Assembly (NCBI RefSeq): GCF_000513095.1
Contig: NZ_BAUT01000006.1
Coordinates: 1 to 64,000, forward strand
Reading direction: 5' to 3'
Origin: Halalkalibacter wakoensis JCM 9140
Lineage (GTDB): Bacteria; Bacillota; Bacilli; Bacillales; Bacillaceae_D
DNA: 64,000 bases
Position numbers and translations under genes: made by a program. This document shows positions 18,401 to 28,341 of this stretch, piece after piece (position 1 is the stretch's first letter; the number at the start of each line of letters is the position of its first letter). The notes beneath the pieces are model-generated. The model was not told the origin of the DNA and did no database searches. It was given only the letters and a program-made list of their open reading frames with translations.

Positions 18401-20009
18401 TCACGAATAGCATCAATTGCTGGATTTGTTACTTGAGCAAAAAGTTGCTTGAAGTAGTTGTACAAAAGTTGAGGTCTCTTTGAGAGAACAGCAAGTGGTG
18501 AATCATATCCCATAGAACCAACAGGATCAACTCCATCTTTCACCATTGGTTGAATGACTTTAGATAATTCCTCGTACGTATAACCAAAAGCTAATTGACG
18601 TGTACCGAGGTTTTTGAAATCAGTATTTTCCACATGAGCCGTTTCAAGTACGTCTTCAAGTTGAATTAAATGATCTTTTACCCAATCTTCATAAGGGTGT
18701 TCACTAGCAATTTGATGTTTAATCTCATCATCAGGAATAATTCGACCTTCTTCTGTATCAACTAATAACATATGACCAGGGTGAAGACGCTCTTTGTAAA
18801 GAACATTTTCAGGATCGATATCCAATACACCAACTTCAGATGACATTAAAATATAATCATCTTTCGTCACATAGTAACGAGATGGACGTAAACCATTTCG
18901 ATCTAGACAAGCTCCAATTTGTTTACCGTCTGTAAAAACGATTGCCGTTGGACCATCCCAAGGTTCCATTAATGTGCTATGGAATTGATAGAATGCTTTT
19001 TTCTCCGCGCTCATTCGATCATCATTCTGCCACGGTTCTGGTATCATCATCATTGCTGAATGAGCCATCGATCGACCAGAAAGCGATAAGAATTCAATCG
19101 TATTATCGAACATCGATGAATCTGATCCACTGCTATCTACTACAGGTGATACTTTTTCAATATCATCACCAAACACATCCGATTCAAACATGGCTTCCCT
19201 AGCATGCATCCAGTTAACATTTCCTTTAACGGTATTAATCTCACCATTATGAATCATATAACGATTTGGATGTGCTCTTTCCCAACTTGGGAACGTGTTC
19301 GTACTAAATCTAGAGTGAACTAGTGCAATCGCTGTTTCAAAATCTGAATCAGGAATGTCCAAGAAAAATTGATCAACTTGTTCAGTTGTCAACATTCCTT
19401 TATATACGATCGTACGACTAGATAGACTCGCAAAATAAAAAGATTCATCTGCAGGAACATAGTCCAGCATTTCACTTTCAGCACGCTTACGAATGACGTA
19501 CAATTTGCGCTCAAAACTTAATTCTGTTTTCAACTCTGGGTTTCGTTTAATAAATAACTGTCTTATAAATGGCATAGCTGCTTTTGCCGCATTACCAAGC
19601 ATTGAGTCATCAACGGGAACATCGCGCCAGCCTAAAAGTTCCATATTTTCTGTTTTTATAATGGCTTCAAGGCTTTTTTCACATTTTTCCCTTGCTTCTT
19701 CATCCTGTGGCAAAAACAGCATCCCTACTCCGTAGTCGCCTGCTTCAGGAAGAGTTATACCATCTGCTAAACAGACTTTTTCAAAGAAACGATGTGGAAT
19801 TTGCAAAAGAATTCCTGCACCATCTCCTGTGTTTACTTCGTCACCTTGCCCACCACGATGTTCTAAGTTTCGTAGAATTTGAAGTGCATCTTGAACAACT
19901 TGATGCGATTTCTTCCCTTTCATGTGGCTAAAAAGCCGATACCGCAATTATCATGCTCAAATTGTGGATCATATAGGCCTTGTTTTTTCGGTAATTGTGA
20001 GTACCGCAT
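15415..20009 (-). CDS. gltB: Glutamate synthase large subunit (frameshifted near the start)
   Basis: GltB forms two glutamates from glutamine and 2-oxoglutarate. The Ntn glutaminase domain, the central domain, the FMN synthase domain (with [10 protein letters not shown] and [10 protein letters not shown]), the 3Fe-4S cysteines ([15 protein letters not shown]) and the C-terminal beta-helix are all present. The true start is [23 protein letters not shown], carrying catalytic Cys22 (cysteine 1 in mature enzymes if processed). It lies in a different frame from the rest. One base is missing near 19926 (GCCACATG for GCNCACATG). With that base the protein is 1531 residues. In B. subtilis these genes are called gltA and gltB. 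Confidence 0.92.
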
Positions 20010-20664
20010 TGGCATCAACCCTTTCTCCAAAAAGTAAATATCAATCAACTCTCCCCAAAAACTATGAGCTAATATACAGGATCATATCATTTTTCTGACA
20101 TTTCGGCAAATTGAAATTTGCTGAATTCTGTTATGAAAGCGCTTCCTGTAGGGTTGTTTTGCAAAATTTTTTTTTGATGATGTCTTTAACACCTCAATAA
20201 AAAATGTATAATCACTACGTTCATTTGTATAAAAATTCATTTATTATTCAATTGTTTATATAGAAAATTATTATGCGACTATTTTTTCTGGCGGCAGTCA
20301 GTTTCACTTTCTTTTAACTACTCTTTAGCCAGAGTGGCTTAGTCAATCGAAAACACGACTCATTTTAGTTAAACTTACTCTATAAAATCTCGTCACGATT
20401 ACTACTTATAATAATGTGATATTTGGAATGAGGAACCACATAATCACTTCTTTTCCTTCTCCTCTCTTAAAATGATAAAGGATTCGACAAAAAATATCTA
20501 TTCATAAATCCTGCCATTCATGTAACCGTAATTTTCCCTTCATTACATACTTCTAGAGGATGATTGAATTAGTCGCTAAAATACATCATAATATTACATT
20601 GAAACGTTTTTATCTTACATTCCGTATTACAGTGAGAGTTGATCTATTTAAGGAGGACTTTGAC
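20010..20664. promoter_or_regulatory. 650-base divergent region between gltB and telA, with a possible CcpA site
   Basis: No convincing gene lies here. A catabolite-response-like sequence TGAAAGCGCTTCCT occurs at 20133-20146 and matches the cre core closely, apart from the last bases. A short hairpin AGCCA-GAG-TGGCT lies near 20316. The region is AT-rich and must hold the promoters for gltBD and telA. I cannot place them with confidence. Confidence 0.35.
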
Positions 20665-21665
20665 ATGAAATCTCAGGACGAAAAAGGAAATGCACTCAAA
20701 CAATTCAAGCAAGATGAAGACATAGATAAATTGCTACGTTCATTGGATTCGTTAGGTGAAGAACAGCAACGGGAAGCTGGTGAATCGCTCGAAGCGCTAA
20801 AACGCCCTGTTAAGGAAATGATGCAAGATCAATCGAACCAGCTACCAAATCAATTACATCAATTAAGAGAAACAGTAAGTCAGTTAGAACCTACACATTT
20901 AAAGACGACTCAAACGAAAAAATGGCTGAACAAGCTTCTGCGAAGAAATCCAATTGAGCAATACGCGAAAAAATATAAAACCGTAGAGGCTCAAGTCGAC
21001 CATATCGTTGAGGGACTTCTTAGTGGAAAAGATAAACTTCAGGAAGATACGCTTATGCTCCATCAATTAAGAGACGTTGCAAAAGAGCGAATTGCTAATT
21101 TAAACGACCAAATTGAGTTAGGCCACCAACTAAGCAGAATGCTAGAAGATGAAATGACAAAAGAACAATGGGCAGATAACCCAAATGAGTTAAAAAAAGG
21201 ACAACTAAAAGTCGTTTCACGTGTAAAAAACATGTCTCAAGCGGTTATGGTTCTACAGCAGTCGCTTGCCTCCGTTGATATTATTGTAGAAAATAATGAC
21301 AAGTTGGAAGAAGCTATCTTTAATGCGATTACGATGACGAAAAACGTTATAACCGTATCGGCATCGATCCAGTTAGCTCTTTCTAATCAGCAGAATGTCA
21401 TTAAAGCAGTGAAAAATGTTAATGAAGCAACAGAGTCCATGTTATTATCTAACTCTGAACTATTAAAACAAAACACCGAAGAAACGTTAAAGACATTAGA
21501 AGAACCCGCTATTGCTATCGAATCGTTTCGGAAAGCCTACAATAATGTATTTGAAGCTATTCAGTTAACAGAACAATCCAACAAACGAATTGTACAATCT
21601 GGACAAGAGTTATATCAGAACTAGATTCACTAAATAAAGAAATGAAAACAAAGTTATTACAATAA
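20665..21665 (+). CDS. TelA-family (toxic anion resistance, YceH-like) protein (frameshifted at the end)
   Basis: TelA proteins are mostly helical, cytoplasmic and associated with tellurite or envelope-stress resistance; the biochemistry is unclear. The family pattern is recognisable in the central NVITVSASIQLALSNQQNVIKAVKNVNEATESMLLSNSELLK segment and in QEQ-type coiled coils. ATG 20665 follows TAAGGAGG; codons upstream are not needed. The frame stops early (QELYQN). Restoring one base near 21608 gives EVISELDSLNKEMKTKLLQ, the expected helical C-terminus, for 333 residues. It is the first gene of a pair with the unknown gene at 21700. Confidence 0.75.
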
Positions 21666-21699
21666 ACAGACGGATATTATAAGGAAAGGAGGATTTAAG

Positions 21700-22599
21700 A
21701 TGGAGTGGATTGAAAATATGAAGCTTATGTTTACTCCCGCTCATAAAAAGCCGGTTGAAGACCATATTATTCGAGATAAGACAACGCGAAATATGATTAC
21801 TGATACAGAAGAATTACTTGTTCGACTTGCTAAAAATGCACCCGCCGCGAACAAAAAGAAGTCAGTCCGAAGAAAACAACAGGAATGGCAAATTAAAATC
21901 AAGGTTACACATAAGTGGATTTCTATTGTGATGATGGATCAAAAACATTCATCATCCCCAATTAAGAAGCGATTTGTCATTGTTTGTTATCGAAAATATA
22001 TGAAAGCCAAGAATGGAATAGGCTTATGCAAAGAAGCTAGTATACGCTATTTAAAAGATGGTCGAGCTCATACCCGGTCTATTCGAGACTCATCGTTATT
22101 TCAAAGTTTGTTTTATCGAATTCACCAACTTGATTTAGCCTTTTCTAATGAAACTGTTTCGTTTGAGCAAACTTCTAAAGAGTTATTATTACATCAACAA
22201 AACGCGTTACAAGAAACAAAGTCCAACGACTTACCATTTTTAATTGATGAAGCAAAAAGATACATACAAACGGTTCAGCAATTCTCCGTCGATCCTTTAA
22301 TTGAAACACGTTTAAAGCGCCTCCTTGCTCAAGGAGAAAAACTTCAAAATGATTTTACATTATTAGATTTTGAGGAGCGCCATACGGTTAGGCGTATGTT
22401 TAAAGAGGACATTCCATCTGTCATCCATACTTATTTATCTTTAACACTAAAGCATCAACTTGATCATAAAGAAGAATTATTTGTTGCTCTTTCAAAAATG
22501 GAATTAACCTTAATAAGCTACACAGAGCGCTTAGAAACGTTACGCGTTGAACGAATGAATCACCTCTTAAAACTTCAATCATTGAGATATGATAAATAG
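21700..22599 (+). CDS. Uncharacterised partner of TelA, 299 aa
   Basis: The gene has a strong SD (AAGGAGG) and lies 35 bases after telA, so the two are probably co-transcribed. The N-terminal third is basic. The C-terminal half is a leucine-rich helical region (LIDEAKRYIQTVQQFSVD, RLKRLLAQGEKLQNDF, LTLISYTERLETL) likely to form coiled coils. TelA genes often neighbour xpaC, but I do not see a clear XpaC match. Residues about 55-110 look less like coding sequence than the rest, so a local pair of indels is possible. No function assigned. Confidence 0.5.
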   Translation: MEWIENMKLMFTPAHKKPVEDHIIRDKTTRNMITDTEELLVRLAKNAPAANKKKSVRRKQQEWQIKIKVTHKWISIVMMDQKHSSSPIKKRFVIVCYRKYMKAKNGIGLCKEASIRYLKDGRAHTRSIRDSSLFQSLFYRIHQLDLAFSNETVSFEQTSKELLLHQQNALQETKSNDLPFLIDEAKRYIQTVQQFSVDPLIETRLKRLLAQGEKLQNDFTLLDFEERHTVRRMFKEDIPSVIHTYLSLTLKHQLDHKEELFVALSKMELTLISYTERLETLRVERMNHLLKLQSLRYDK

Positions 22600-22803
22600 G
22601 TTTTTTATAATGGCTCTTTTCGCAAATTTGTAGGTTTCTATTGGCTGCAAAAGAGCCTTGCTCGTTCCATTCCACTGAGGGAAAAAGCATCTTCATAGCA
22701 ATAAGCTTTACGAAAATAACCTTTGTAAAAGATTCCCTTGTTATCTTCATAATCTATGCTTACACTTAATGTAAGTGCTCTCATTAGATTGGAGGTTGGG
22801 TTA
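22600..22803 (+). promoter_or_regulatory. Intergenic region with dyad before the MBL hydrolase
   Basis: A GGCTCTTTT..AAAAGAGCC inverted repeat at about 22613-22655 follows the upstream gene. It lacks a good T run, so it is at best a weak terminator. A tidy dyad CTTACA-N5-TGTAAG at 22759-22775 lies about 30 bases before the MBL start, where a regulator could bind. The SD TTGGAGG is at about 22790. Confidence 0.35.
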
Positions 22804-23745
22804 ATGGTTACTGTTGAGACATTATCTTCTAGACTTTCGTTAATAGATGGACTTGATATGGGAATGGCAAATCGAACTGGGACATATGTTTTACACGAAG
22901 AGGAAATCACATTAATTGAATCAGGGCCTTCTCCTTCGGTTCCAAATGTTCTAAAAGGGCTTCAGAAACTACATATAGCCTTTTCCGATATTAAGTATGT
23001 TGTCGTCACTCATATTCACTTAGACCACGCAGGAGGAGCCGGTCTCCTTCTTAGCTACTTACCGAATGCGAGGCTAGTTGTTCATCCCAGAGGAGCTAAG
23101 CACTTAATCAATCCCGCTCGTCTTATTGAAGGCTCAAAAGCAGTCTATGGATCAGAGCAATTCCCACAATTGTTTGACCCGGTTGTACCTGTTTCAAAAG
23201 AACGGATCATAATAAAAGAGGATATGGACACATTGTGTATCGGGTTAGATTCAACCCTAACCTTTTATCATACACCTGGTCATGCAGCCCATCATTTTAG
23301 TATTTATGATAAAAAATCAAAAGGAATTTTCACTGGGGACACACTAGGTGTCTATTATTCTGAATTAGAAAAGGAAAACTGTCATTTCGTCCTACCTTCC
23401 ACTTCACCTAGCCAATTTAATCCTAGAGACCTACTTAAATCCATAGAAAGAATTGAGAGACTGGACATTGACTTTATCTATTTTGGTCATTTTCAAGCTT
23501 CTAATAAGCCTGATTTCGTTTTTCAGCAATTACGTCAATGGCTTCCACGTTTTCTTTTGGCCGGCAGAGCCATTTATAAAGAGGATAAGGCTGTCGAAAA
23601 GCTTCAAGATCATTTACTTGTTTTAGTACAAAAAGAACTTGACCGTCAAGGAATAAGTAGAAACCACAATGTTTATAAGCAAATTCATTTAGACCTTTAC
23701 CTTTGTTCATTGGGGATTATTGATTTTCTCCAGAAAGGACAATGA
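22804..23745 (+). CDS. Metallo-beta-lactamase-fold hydrolase
   Basis: The 313-residue protein has the zinc-binding motif HIHLDHAGG (His70, His72, Asp74, His75), a second ligand in HTPGHAAHHF, an aspartate in FTGDTLGV and a late histidine in IYFGHFQAS. These are the standard ligands of a two-metal MBL hydrolase, a fold shared by lactonases, glyoxalases and thioesterases. The substrate is unknown. ATG 22804 follows GGAGG by eight bases. A C-terminal helical extension (about 245-313) follows the MBL core. Confidence 0.8.
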   Translation: MVTVETLSSRLSLIDGLDMGMANRTGTYVLHEEEITLIESGPSPSVPNVLKGLQKLHIAFSDIKYVVVTHIHLDHAGGAGLLLSYLPNARLVVHPRGAKHLINPARLIEGSKAVYGSEQFPQLFDPVVPVSKERIIIKEDMDTLCIGLDSTLTFYHTPGHAAHHFSIYDKKSKGIFTGDTLGVYYSELEKENCHFVLPSTSPSQFNPRDLLKSIERIERLDIDFIYFGHFQASNKPDFVFQQLRQWLPRFLLAGRAIYKEDKAVEKLQDHLLVLVQKELDRQGISRNHNVYKQIHLDLYLCSLGIIDFLQKGQ

Positions 23746-23847
23746 AAGTCAGTAAATGCGAACAATACCTTCCAACTTGCACATAAATATCTCAGATGCT
23801 TATAATGTTGATACTACCTATTAACACGTAAAGAAGTGAGGGATTGT

Positions 23848-24825
23848 ATGGATCGGAAACAAGCTCAAAAGATTATAGGAACTTTCGTTGCAATAGACGC
23901 GCAAGTAAACGGTTCTTTTTATGGAACTCTAGAAAAAATCATAGCCGAACCAAAAAAAACTTGGAAAGGACTCGTCCGGATTAAGGGAGTCCTTTCACTT
24001 CCTAAGTTCCAAAAAGAGGTAGACGGTATGCTTTTAGAACATCTTCTTTTTAAAGACAACGAACTGGTTGAAGTTGAAGGTTCGAAATTAAAAGAATGCG
24101 AAAAACACAAAATGAGTAAGTCGTTTAAAGAGAGTGTAATAAAGGCCGTTGAAACTCGTAACAAGGAATGGGAAAAAGATATTAATCTTCTGAAGCAAAA
24201 ACAAACAAAACTTGCAGGAGCTATTTCTTCATTCTACTCAGAGGATTTCTCGCCAAAAGTAGCAGAAAAAAACGTTATCACCTACACATTTCATCATGAT
24301 GGCAATGACTATATCCTTATTGACGAAGCGGAAGAAAGATTAGAACTTAGAGATTGTCCATTCACATTAAATTGGGAGATTAAAAACAAGAAAATGTCTG
24401 GTTTATACGAAGACAATGGGGTTTTTGTCTCAAATGACGGGTATCGGTATGTACCGAAAGAAGGAGCTGTATTCACAATTGATCGTAACCAATTTGATCC
24501 ATATACCATCCTTCAGAATGAGCTAGAGCCCGCTGCGTTGCAATCACTGGAAAAAATGTTAGCCCATTTCGGACTTACACATGAGGATTTAATTGAATGT
24601 CACAACTCTTTACTAACACAATTGCTAGAAACGACGGGAAAAAAATCATTTAAGGGGGTCAACTTCCTTTTATACAAAGGGCAAGCAGAAACCATAGTAG
24701 TTCAGCACCATTATGATCGAACATTATCCAACGTAGCAACTGATTTGATTTATGATCGCTTTGAATTCACTACAGAAAAAGGGAAACGTGCAATCTCTAC
24801 TTATACGAACGAATACTCTACATAA
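23848..24825 (+). CDS. Conserved hypothetical protein, DUF2777-like
   Basis: The 325-residue protein opens MDRKQAQKIIGTFVAID and continues with KKTWKGLVRIKGVLSLP. I associate this pattern with the Bacillus family DUF2777, from memory only. It has no signal peptide or membrane helix. A lysine-rich helix (about 80-120) links an N-terminal beta-type domain to a larger C-terminal one. ATG 23848 is preferred over a GTG four codons earlier because GTGAGGG then serves as the SD. Monocistronic, closed by a terminator. Function unknown. Confidence 0.55.
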   Translation: MDRKQAQKIIGTFVAIDAQVNGSFYGTLEKIIAEPKKTWKGLVRIKGVLSLPKFQKEVDGMLLEHLLFKDNELVEVEGSKLKECEKHKMSKSFKESVIKAVETRNKEWEKDINLLKQKQTKLAGAISSFYSEDFSPKVAEKNVITYTFHHDGNDYILIDEAEERLELRDCPFTLNWEIKNKKMSGLYEDNGVFVSNDGYRYVPKEGAVFTIDRNQFDPYTILQNELEPAALQSLEKMLAHFGLTHEDLIECHNSLLTQLLETTGKKSFKGVNFLLYKGQAETIVVQHHYDRTLSNVATDLIYDRFEFTTEKGKRAISTYTNEYST

Positions 24826-24827
24826 AA

Positions 24828-24872
24828 TAAAGATGTCCCAAAAGATTTCTTCTCTTTTGGGACATCTTTATT
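24828..24872. terminator. Bidirectional terminator
   Basis: A perfect stem TAAAGATGTCCCAAAAGA / TCTTTTGGGACATCTTTA lies between the convergent DUF2777-like gene and ydbT. Confidence 0.85.
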
Positions 24873-24876
24873 ATTG

Positions 24877-26343
24877 CTAGCCATCTCTACCGCTTGAATC
24901 AGAACGACTTTGGAACCAGGTAAGTAGTTCTTCTGCTCGCTTCCGATCTAGATCTAATACGATAAATGACTTCCCGATCACACTTGACAACACCGAAAAT
25001 CGAAAACTCGCTAGCCTTTTTTTCCTTTGAAAAAAAGAAGTCCTTATTTCAGCGGCTTGTATCTTTGGTTTTTCAGACACGACTAACATTTGACTAATTT
25101 TACGCGATCGAATCCATAATAGTTTCTCATTGAGTCCTGATCCTGCATCTTTGTATTGCCAATAACCAAAAAGAACAGCAATAGGTACAATTCCCAAACT
25201 ATAATAACCAGCTGGATGAAGAAACCACCCTATACTTAATGCAACTAAAAGAGGAAACCAGGTCGCTCGAAGCAAGAATCGAATGAGTGAACGTTTAGGC
25301 ACCGGATCCACTTCAAAATGCTGGGCATATTTAGGCAAAATGGTCGATAGTAATGTAACCATTTCATCATCTCTTGTAATCGGTAATAAAACGGTCGATA
25401 ACTGCTCTTCGTTCGTCCCGCCTCCTGCGCTTTCAATATAGACGGAGCCAAATCCAAATGGTTGCCGAAAAAGATTACGAACGACACGAACAGCTGTTAC
25501 TTTATGTACATGTATCGTTAGTTGTCTTTGTTCAAGCAATCCTCTTGTAATAACAAGTTCATTTCCATACTTTTCAATTTTAAAGCCGCCATATTTAAGG
25601 AGCGTCCCTAAAAAGGAAATACACCACGAGACCAAAATAACGATGGCCGCAATCGTAGCAATCAGTACGAATCCAGATCGAGCAAAAAAGCCAAATAGCT
25701 GCTCATACAGTGCCTCAGGTAAAAATTGTTCGATTTGACTAAACAATGCAGCTACTGCCGATATCGTTAATCCTAGACCGCTTGATGTCAACGCCGCAAT
25801 TACTAAGCGCCTAGATGTAAGTGACCATGTGTAATCTGACTGCGCGTCGGCCTCTTCGCCTAATGTAAGTTCCTCATGTTCACTTTCTTCTAACTCAACT
25901 CGTTTGTTTAATAATTTCGAACGAATGGTTTCAGCTTCTTCGCGACTTATGGCAATCAGGTTCACTTCTGGCTCTGCTCCTCCACCAGCCGTTTCAATTT
26001 TTAATTTAACTAAGCCAAACAGACGCTGTAATACACCTGCAGTAATATCAATACTTTGAACCCTTTTGTGCTGGATATATCTTTTCTTTTTTATAAGAAA
26101 GCCTTTTTGGATATACAGTTCACCATCTTCAAAGCGATACTTAAATGTTAGCCAGTGTGTAATTCCGCTTAAAAAAAGAAAGATTAGAATACCAAGCCAT
26201 ATATATTCAAAACGAAAAAAACCAGCCTGTTCACTCGTACTACCGAGAAAAAGCGTCAAAATTAAAGGAATCAAAAAGCTTCGTAATGCTGTTAAAAAGG
26301 AAACAAATATAGCTGCGATATGAAGTCGTTTTAGGTCACTCAT
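24877..26343 (-). CDS. ydbT: YdbT-like bacterial PH-domain membrane protein
   Basis: The 488-residue protein has three bPH2 (PH-like) domains alternating with pairs of transmembrane helices. Each PH unit shows the family pattern, for example KKRYIQHKRVQSIDITAGVLQRLFGLVKLKIETAGGG and the later HVHKVTAVRVVRNLFRQPFGFGSVYIESAGGG. In B. subtilis ydbST is part of the SigW-linked membrane stress response. ATG 26343 overlaps the ydbS stop (ATGAGTGA), implying coupling, and is preferred over an ATG 15 codons upstream within ydbS. Confidence 0.85.
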   Translation of the reverse strand: MSDLKRLHIAAIFVSFLTALRSFLIPLILTLFLGSTSEQAGFFRFEYIWLGILIFLFLSGITHWLTFKYRFEDGELYIQKGFLIKKKRYIQHKRVQSIDITAGVLQRLFGLVKLKIETAGGGAEPEVNLIAISREEAETIRSKLLNKRVELEESEHEELTLGEEADAQSDYTWSLTSRRLVIAALTSSGLGLTISAVAALFSQIEQFLPEALYEQLFGFFARSGFVLIATIAAIVILVSWCISFLGTLLKYGGFKIEKYGNELVITRGLLEQRQLTIHVHKVTAVRVVRNLFRQPFGFGSVYIESAGGGTNEEQLSTVLLPITRDDEMVTLLSTILPKYAQHFEVDPVPKRSLIRFLLRATWFPLLVALSIGWFLHPAGYYSLGIVPIAVLFGYWQYKDAGSGLNEKLLWIRSRKISQMLVVSEKPKIQAAEIRTSFFQRKKRLASFRFSVLSSVIGKSFIVLDLDRKRAEELLTWFQSRSDSSGRDG

Positions 26344-26812
26344 CCTCAGCCACCGCCGCAAGTTCAGCAATTCGATCTCGCAACTCATCTGCCACTTCCA
26401 CAGTCAAAGATGGAATTTGATGAACGGTGGCAGCTGTAGAAATCGAAACGGCTGCTAACTTATATTTCCGTAACAAAGGTCCTTGAACGGTATCAACATG
26501 TTGAACTCTAGTCATCGGAATTAATGTTCGCTCCACAATAAACACACCACGTTGTAGATCAATCTCATTTTCTAACACATCATAACGCCATCTTTTCCAT
26601 CTAATGGGTGGGATCATAAATACAGTAACCAGTACATAGACGAAATAGCTAGCTAATAAAATCCAAAGAATCCACAATGGAATGTGAAACAAATAGACCA
26701 AAACGCCATAACCAATTGGTACGAGAGCAACAAATAAACTTTGGAAAAAAGCTTGTAATCGCCAAACCGGTAATGCTTTTTGGGATAAGGATTGAGATGG
26801 TTCAAGACGCAA
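26336..26812 (-). CDS. ydbS: YdbS-like bacterial PH-domain membrane protein
   Basis: This 158-residue protein has two transmembrane helices (about 22-70) followed by one bPH2 domain (NEIDLQRGVFIVERTLIPMTRVQHVDTVQGPLL). Start TTG 26812 is chosen because AGAGGAGG lies seven bases upstream; the GTG six codons earlier would put that SD inside the coding region. Paired with ydbT as in B. subtilis, probably in one membrane complex. Confidence 0.83.
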   Translation of the reverse strand: MRLEPSQSLSQKALPVWRLQAFFQSLFVALVPIGYGVLVYLFHIPLWILWILLASYFVYVLVTVFMIPPIRWKRWRYDVLENEIDLQRGVFIVERTLIPMTRVQHVDTVQGPLLRKYKLAAVSISTAATVHQIPSLTVEVADELRDRIAELAAVAEDE

Positions 26813-26838
26813 ATCAAAACCTCCTCTCACTAAAATAT

Positions 26839-27057
26839 TTACGAGCTTTCTTCCTCATCTGTTACAAAGATGATTTCTACTCCTAACTGTTTTAACACCT
26901 CAATTAACGATGTGTTAAGGTCCTTGTCGTAAACAAGACCAATTGATTCCACTAATTCCAACTGTTCAAGGTATCCCTTTTCCGCATCTTCAATCAATTC
27001 GATCATGTCATCCATTCCGTGCTTTTGTAATTCTTTTAACACTTCTTCCTTTGTCAT
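26839..27057 (-). CDS. Small acidic protein resembling sigma-70 region 1.1, 72 aa
   Basis: ATG 27057 follows AGAGGTG by five bases. The gene starts just past the cvfC stop, suggesting co-transcription. The pattern EDAEKGYLEQLELVESIGLVYD..LNTSLIEVLKQLGVEIIFVTDEEE resembles the compact helical domain 1.1 of primary sigma factors: a G-[YF]-[IL] helix entry, then a helix ending in LG[IV]E[IV]..DEE. This likeness is by eye only. No other domain is present, so it would be a free-standing 1.1-like module. Function unknown. Confidence 0.6.
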   Translation of the reverse strand: MTKEEVLKELQKHGMDDMIELIEDAEKGYLEQLELVESIGLVYDKDLNTSLIEVLKQLGVEIIFVTDEEESS

Positions 27058-27067
27058 ACTTTCACCT

Positions 27068-28195
27068 CTAGTCATTGTTTTTTCGTGATTCCGTCATTTG
27101 TTTCCATACAGACCCTTTTGCTTCTTCTCCCCCAACAATTCTAGCTAACGCCATTTTTGCTTGTAAGGCTACTTCAAATTCCGGATCAGATTCAGCTTCC
27201 TTCAAAGGTTCAACTGCACGTTCGTCTCCAACTTCATACAAAAACATCGCAGCACGCCAACGAACTAATTTGTTTTTATCCTTAAGTGCTTCGATCATAG
27301 CTGGAATAGCTTCTTCCATTCCTAAATCGGATAAGCAGTCCCCTGCTGTTCGCCGAACTGTTACGGAAGAATCTTTTAGTGCTTCGTACAAATATGGCAA
27401 CACTTCTTTTGTTTCAATCATTCCAAAATAAACAGTTGCTAAACGACGAATGGATGCTTTCTCATCATGTAATGCTTTCTCCAAAACAGGCAGGTCTTTT
27501 TCTTTTGGGTCCATTCTCTCAAGTACCGCATAGCGCTCTTTCCAATCTTCATGCTCAAGCATGTCAACCGTCACTTCAATGAAGCGTTCACGTTGTGCTG
27601 CTTGGATATCTTCTGCGCCATTAGCCATCGCAACAAGTCCATTTAAGCGTTCCTCTGAATAGGCTGCTGATAATTCAGCTGCTACTTCTTTTGCAACATC
27701 TTCCAACTCTCCGTAACGAACTCCTTTTTCAACCCATTTCCGTTCCATTACAACATTGTCTTCTGGTTTCTGAGCTTTTGCAATTGCTTCTGCAAAACGT
27801 TCAGGTAGTCCCTCTCTTTTTTCTTGCTCACCATCCGTTAATTTAATCTGCATTGGAATCCCTTTAAACGTTTGGACAAATACGTTTACTTCACCAAAAT
27901 GCTCGTTAACTTTGTTTTCATTAGTGTCAGAGTTGACATCCTCTCCAAAGACCGCACGAACTTGTGGCAAGATAACTTTCCAATCAACTTTTGGATTTCG
28001 ATCAATCGCGATAAAATCAGCTACATGATACACACTTTTTATGCCTTCTATATTAAAAATTGATTGTATGTATGCTGGGGCTTCATCTTTGTTTTTAGCT
28101 GAGTAGCTATTTCTGGCACTTTCACCTAAGCTTTCACTTAAAGTTAACTTCATCGTATTTGGACTTGGCGTCGGTTCAATTGATGTTATGTTCAT
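27068..28195 (-). CDS. cvfC: Conserved virulence factor C-like protein with NifU-N-type and HEAT-repeat domains (YpgR)
   Basis: The N-terminus (about 1-90) matches the Nfu/NifU N-terminal scaffold domain: SIEPTPSPNTMKLTL, then FNIEGIKSVYHVADFIAIDRNP. The C-terminal half (about 200-360) is a set of HEAT/PBS-lyase repeats (LPVLEKALHDEKASIRRLA, VLPYLYEALKDSSVTVRRTA, IPAMIEALKDKNKLVRWRA, VEPLKEAESDPEFEV). This architecture is that of B. subtilis YpgR and staphylococcal CvfC, whose role is poorly defined. The start follows GGAGG by nine bases. Confidence 0.82.
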   Translation of the reverse strand: MNITSIEPTPSPNTMKLTLSESLGESARNSYSAKNKDEAPAYIQSIFNIEGIKSVYHVADFIAIDRNPKVDWKVILPQVRAVFGEDVNSDTNENKVNEHFGEVNVFVQTFKGIPMQIKLTDGEQEKREGLPERFAEAIAKAQKPEDNVVMERKWVEKGVRYGELEDVAKEVAAELSAAYSEERLNGLVAMANGAEDIQAAQRERFIEVTVDMLEHEDWKERYAVLERMDPKEKDLPVLEKALHDEKASIRRLATVYFGMIETKEVLPYLYEALKDSSVTVRRTAGDCLSDLGMEEAIPAMIEALKDKNKLVRWRAAMFLYEVGDERAVEPLKEAESDPEFEVALQAKMALARIVGGEEAKGSVWKQMTESRKNND

Positions 28196-28341
28196 AATAA
28201 AATACCTCCAAAGCTTGAAATATCTTCACTCTTGATCTTATCATAGCAGAAAAAATGACGCCAATTAGAAGATTTACGACTCTCCAAGCATAAGTTTGTT
28301 AAAAATTATGGAAAGAAACATGAAAAATAAGGCTAGTCTGT

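Noticed and set aside
19900-20009. Programmed ribosomal frameshift in gltB
   Set aside because: No slippery heptamer or following structure is visible, and seven other genes in the window show the same kind of single-base loss.
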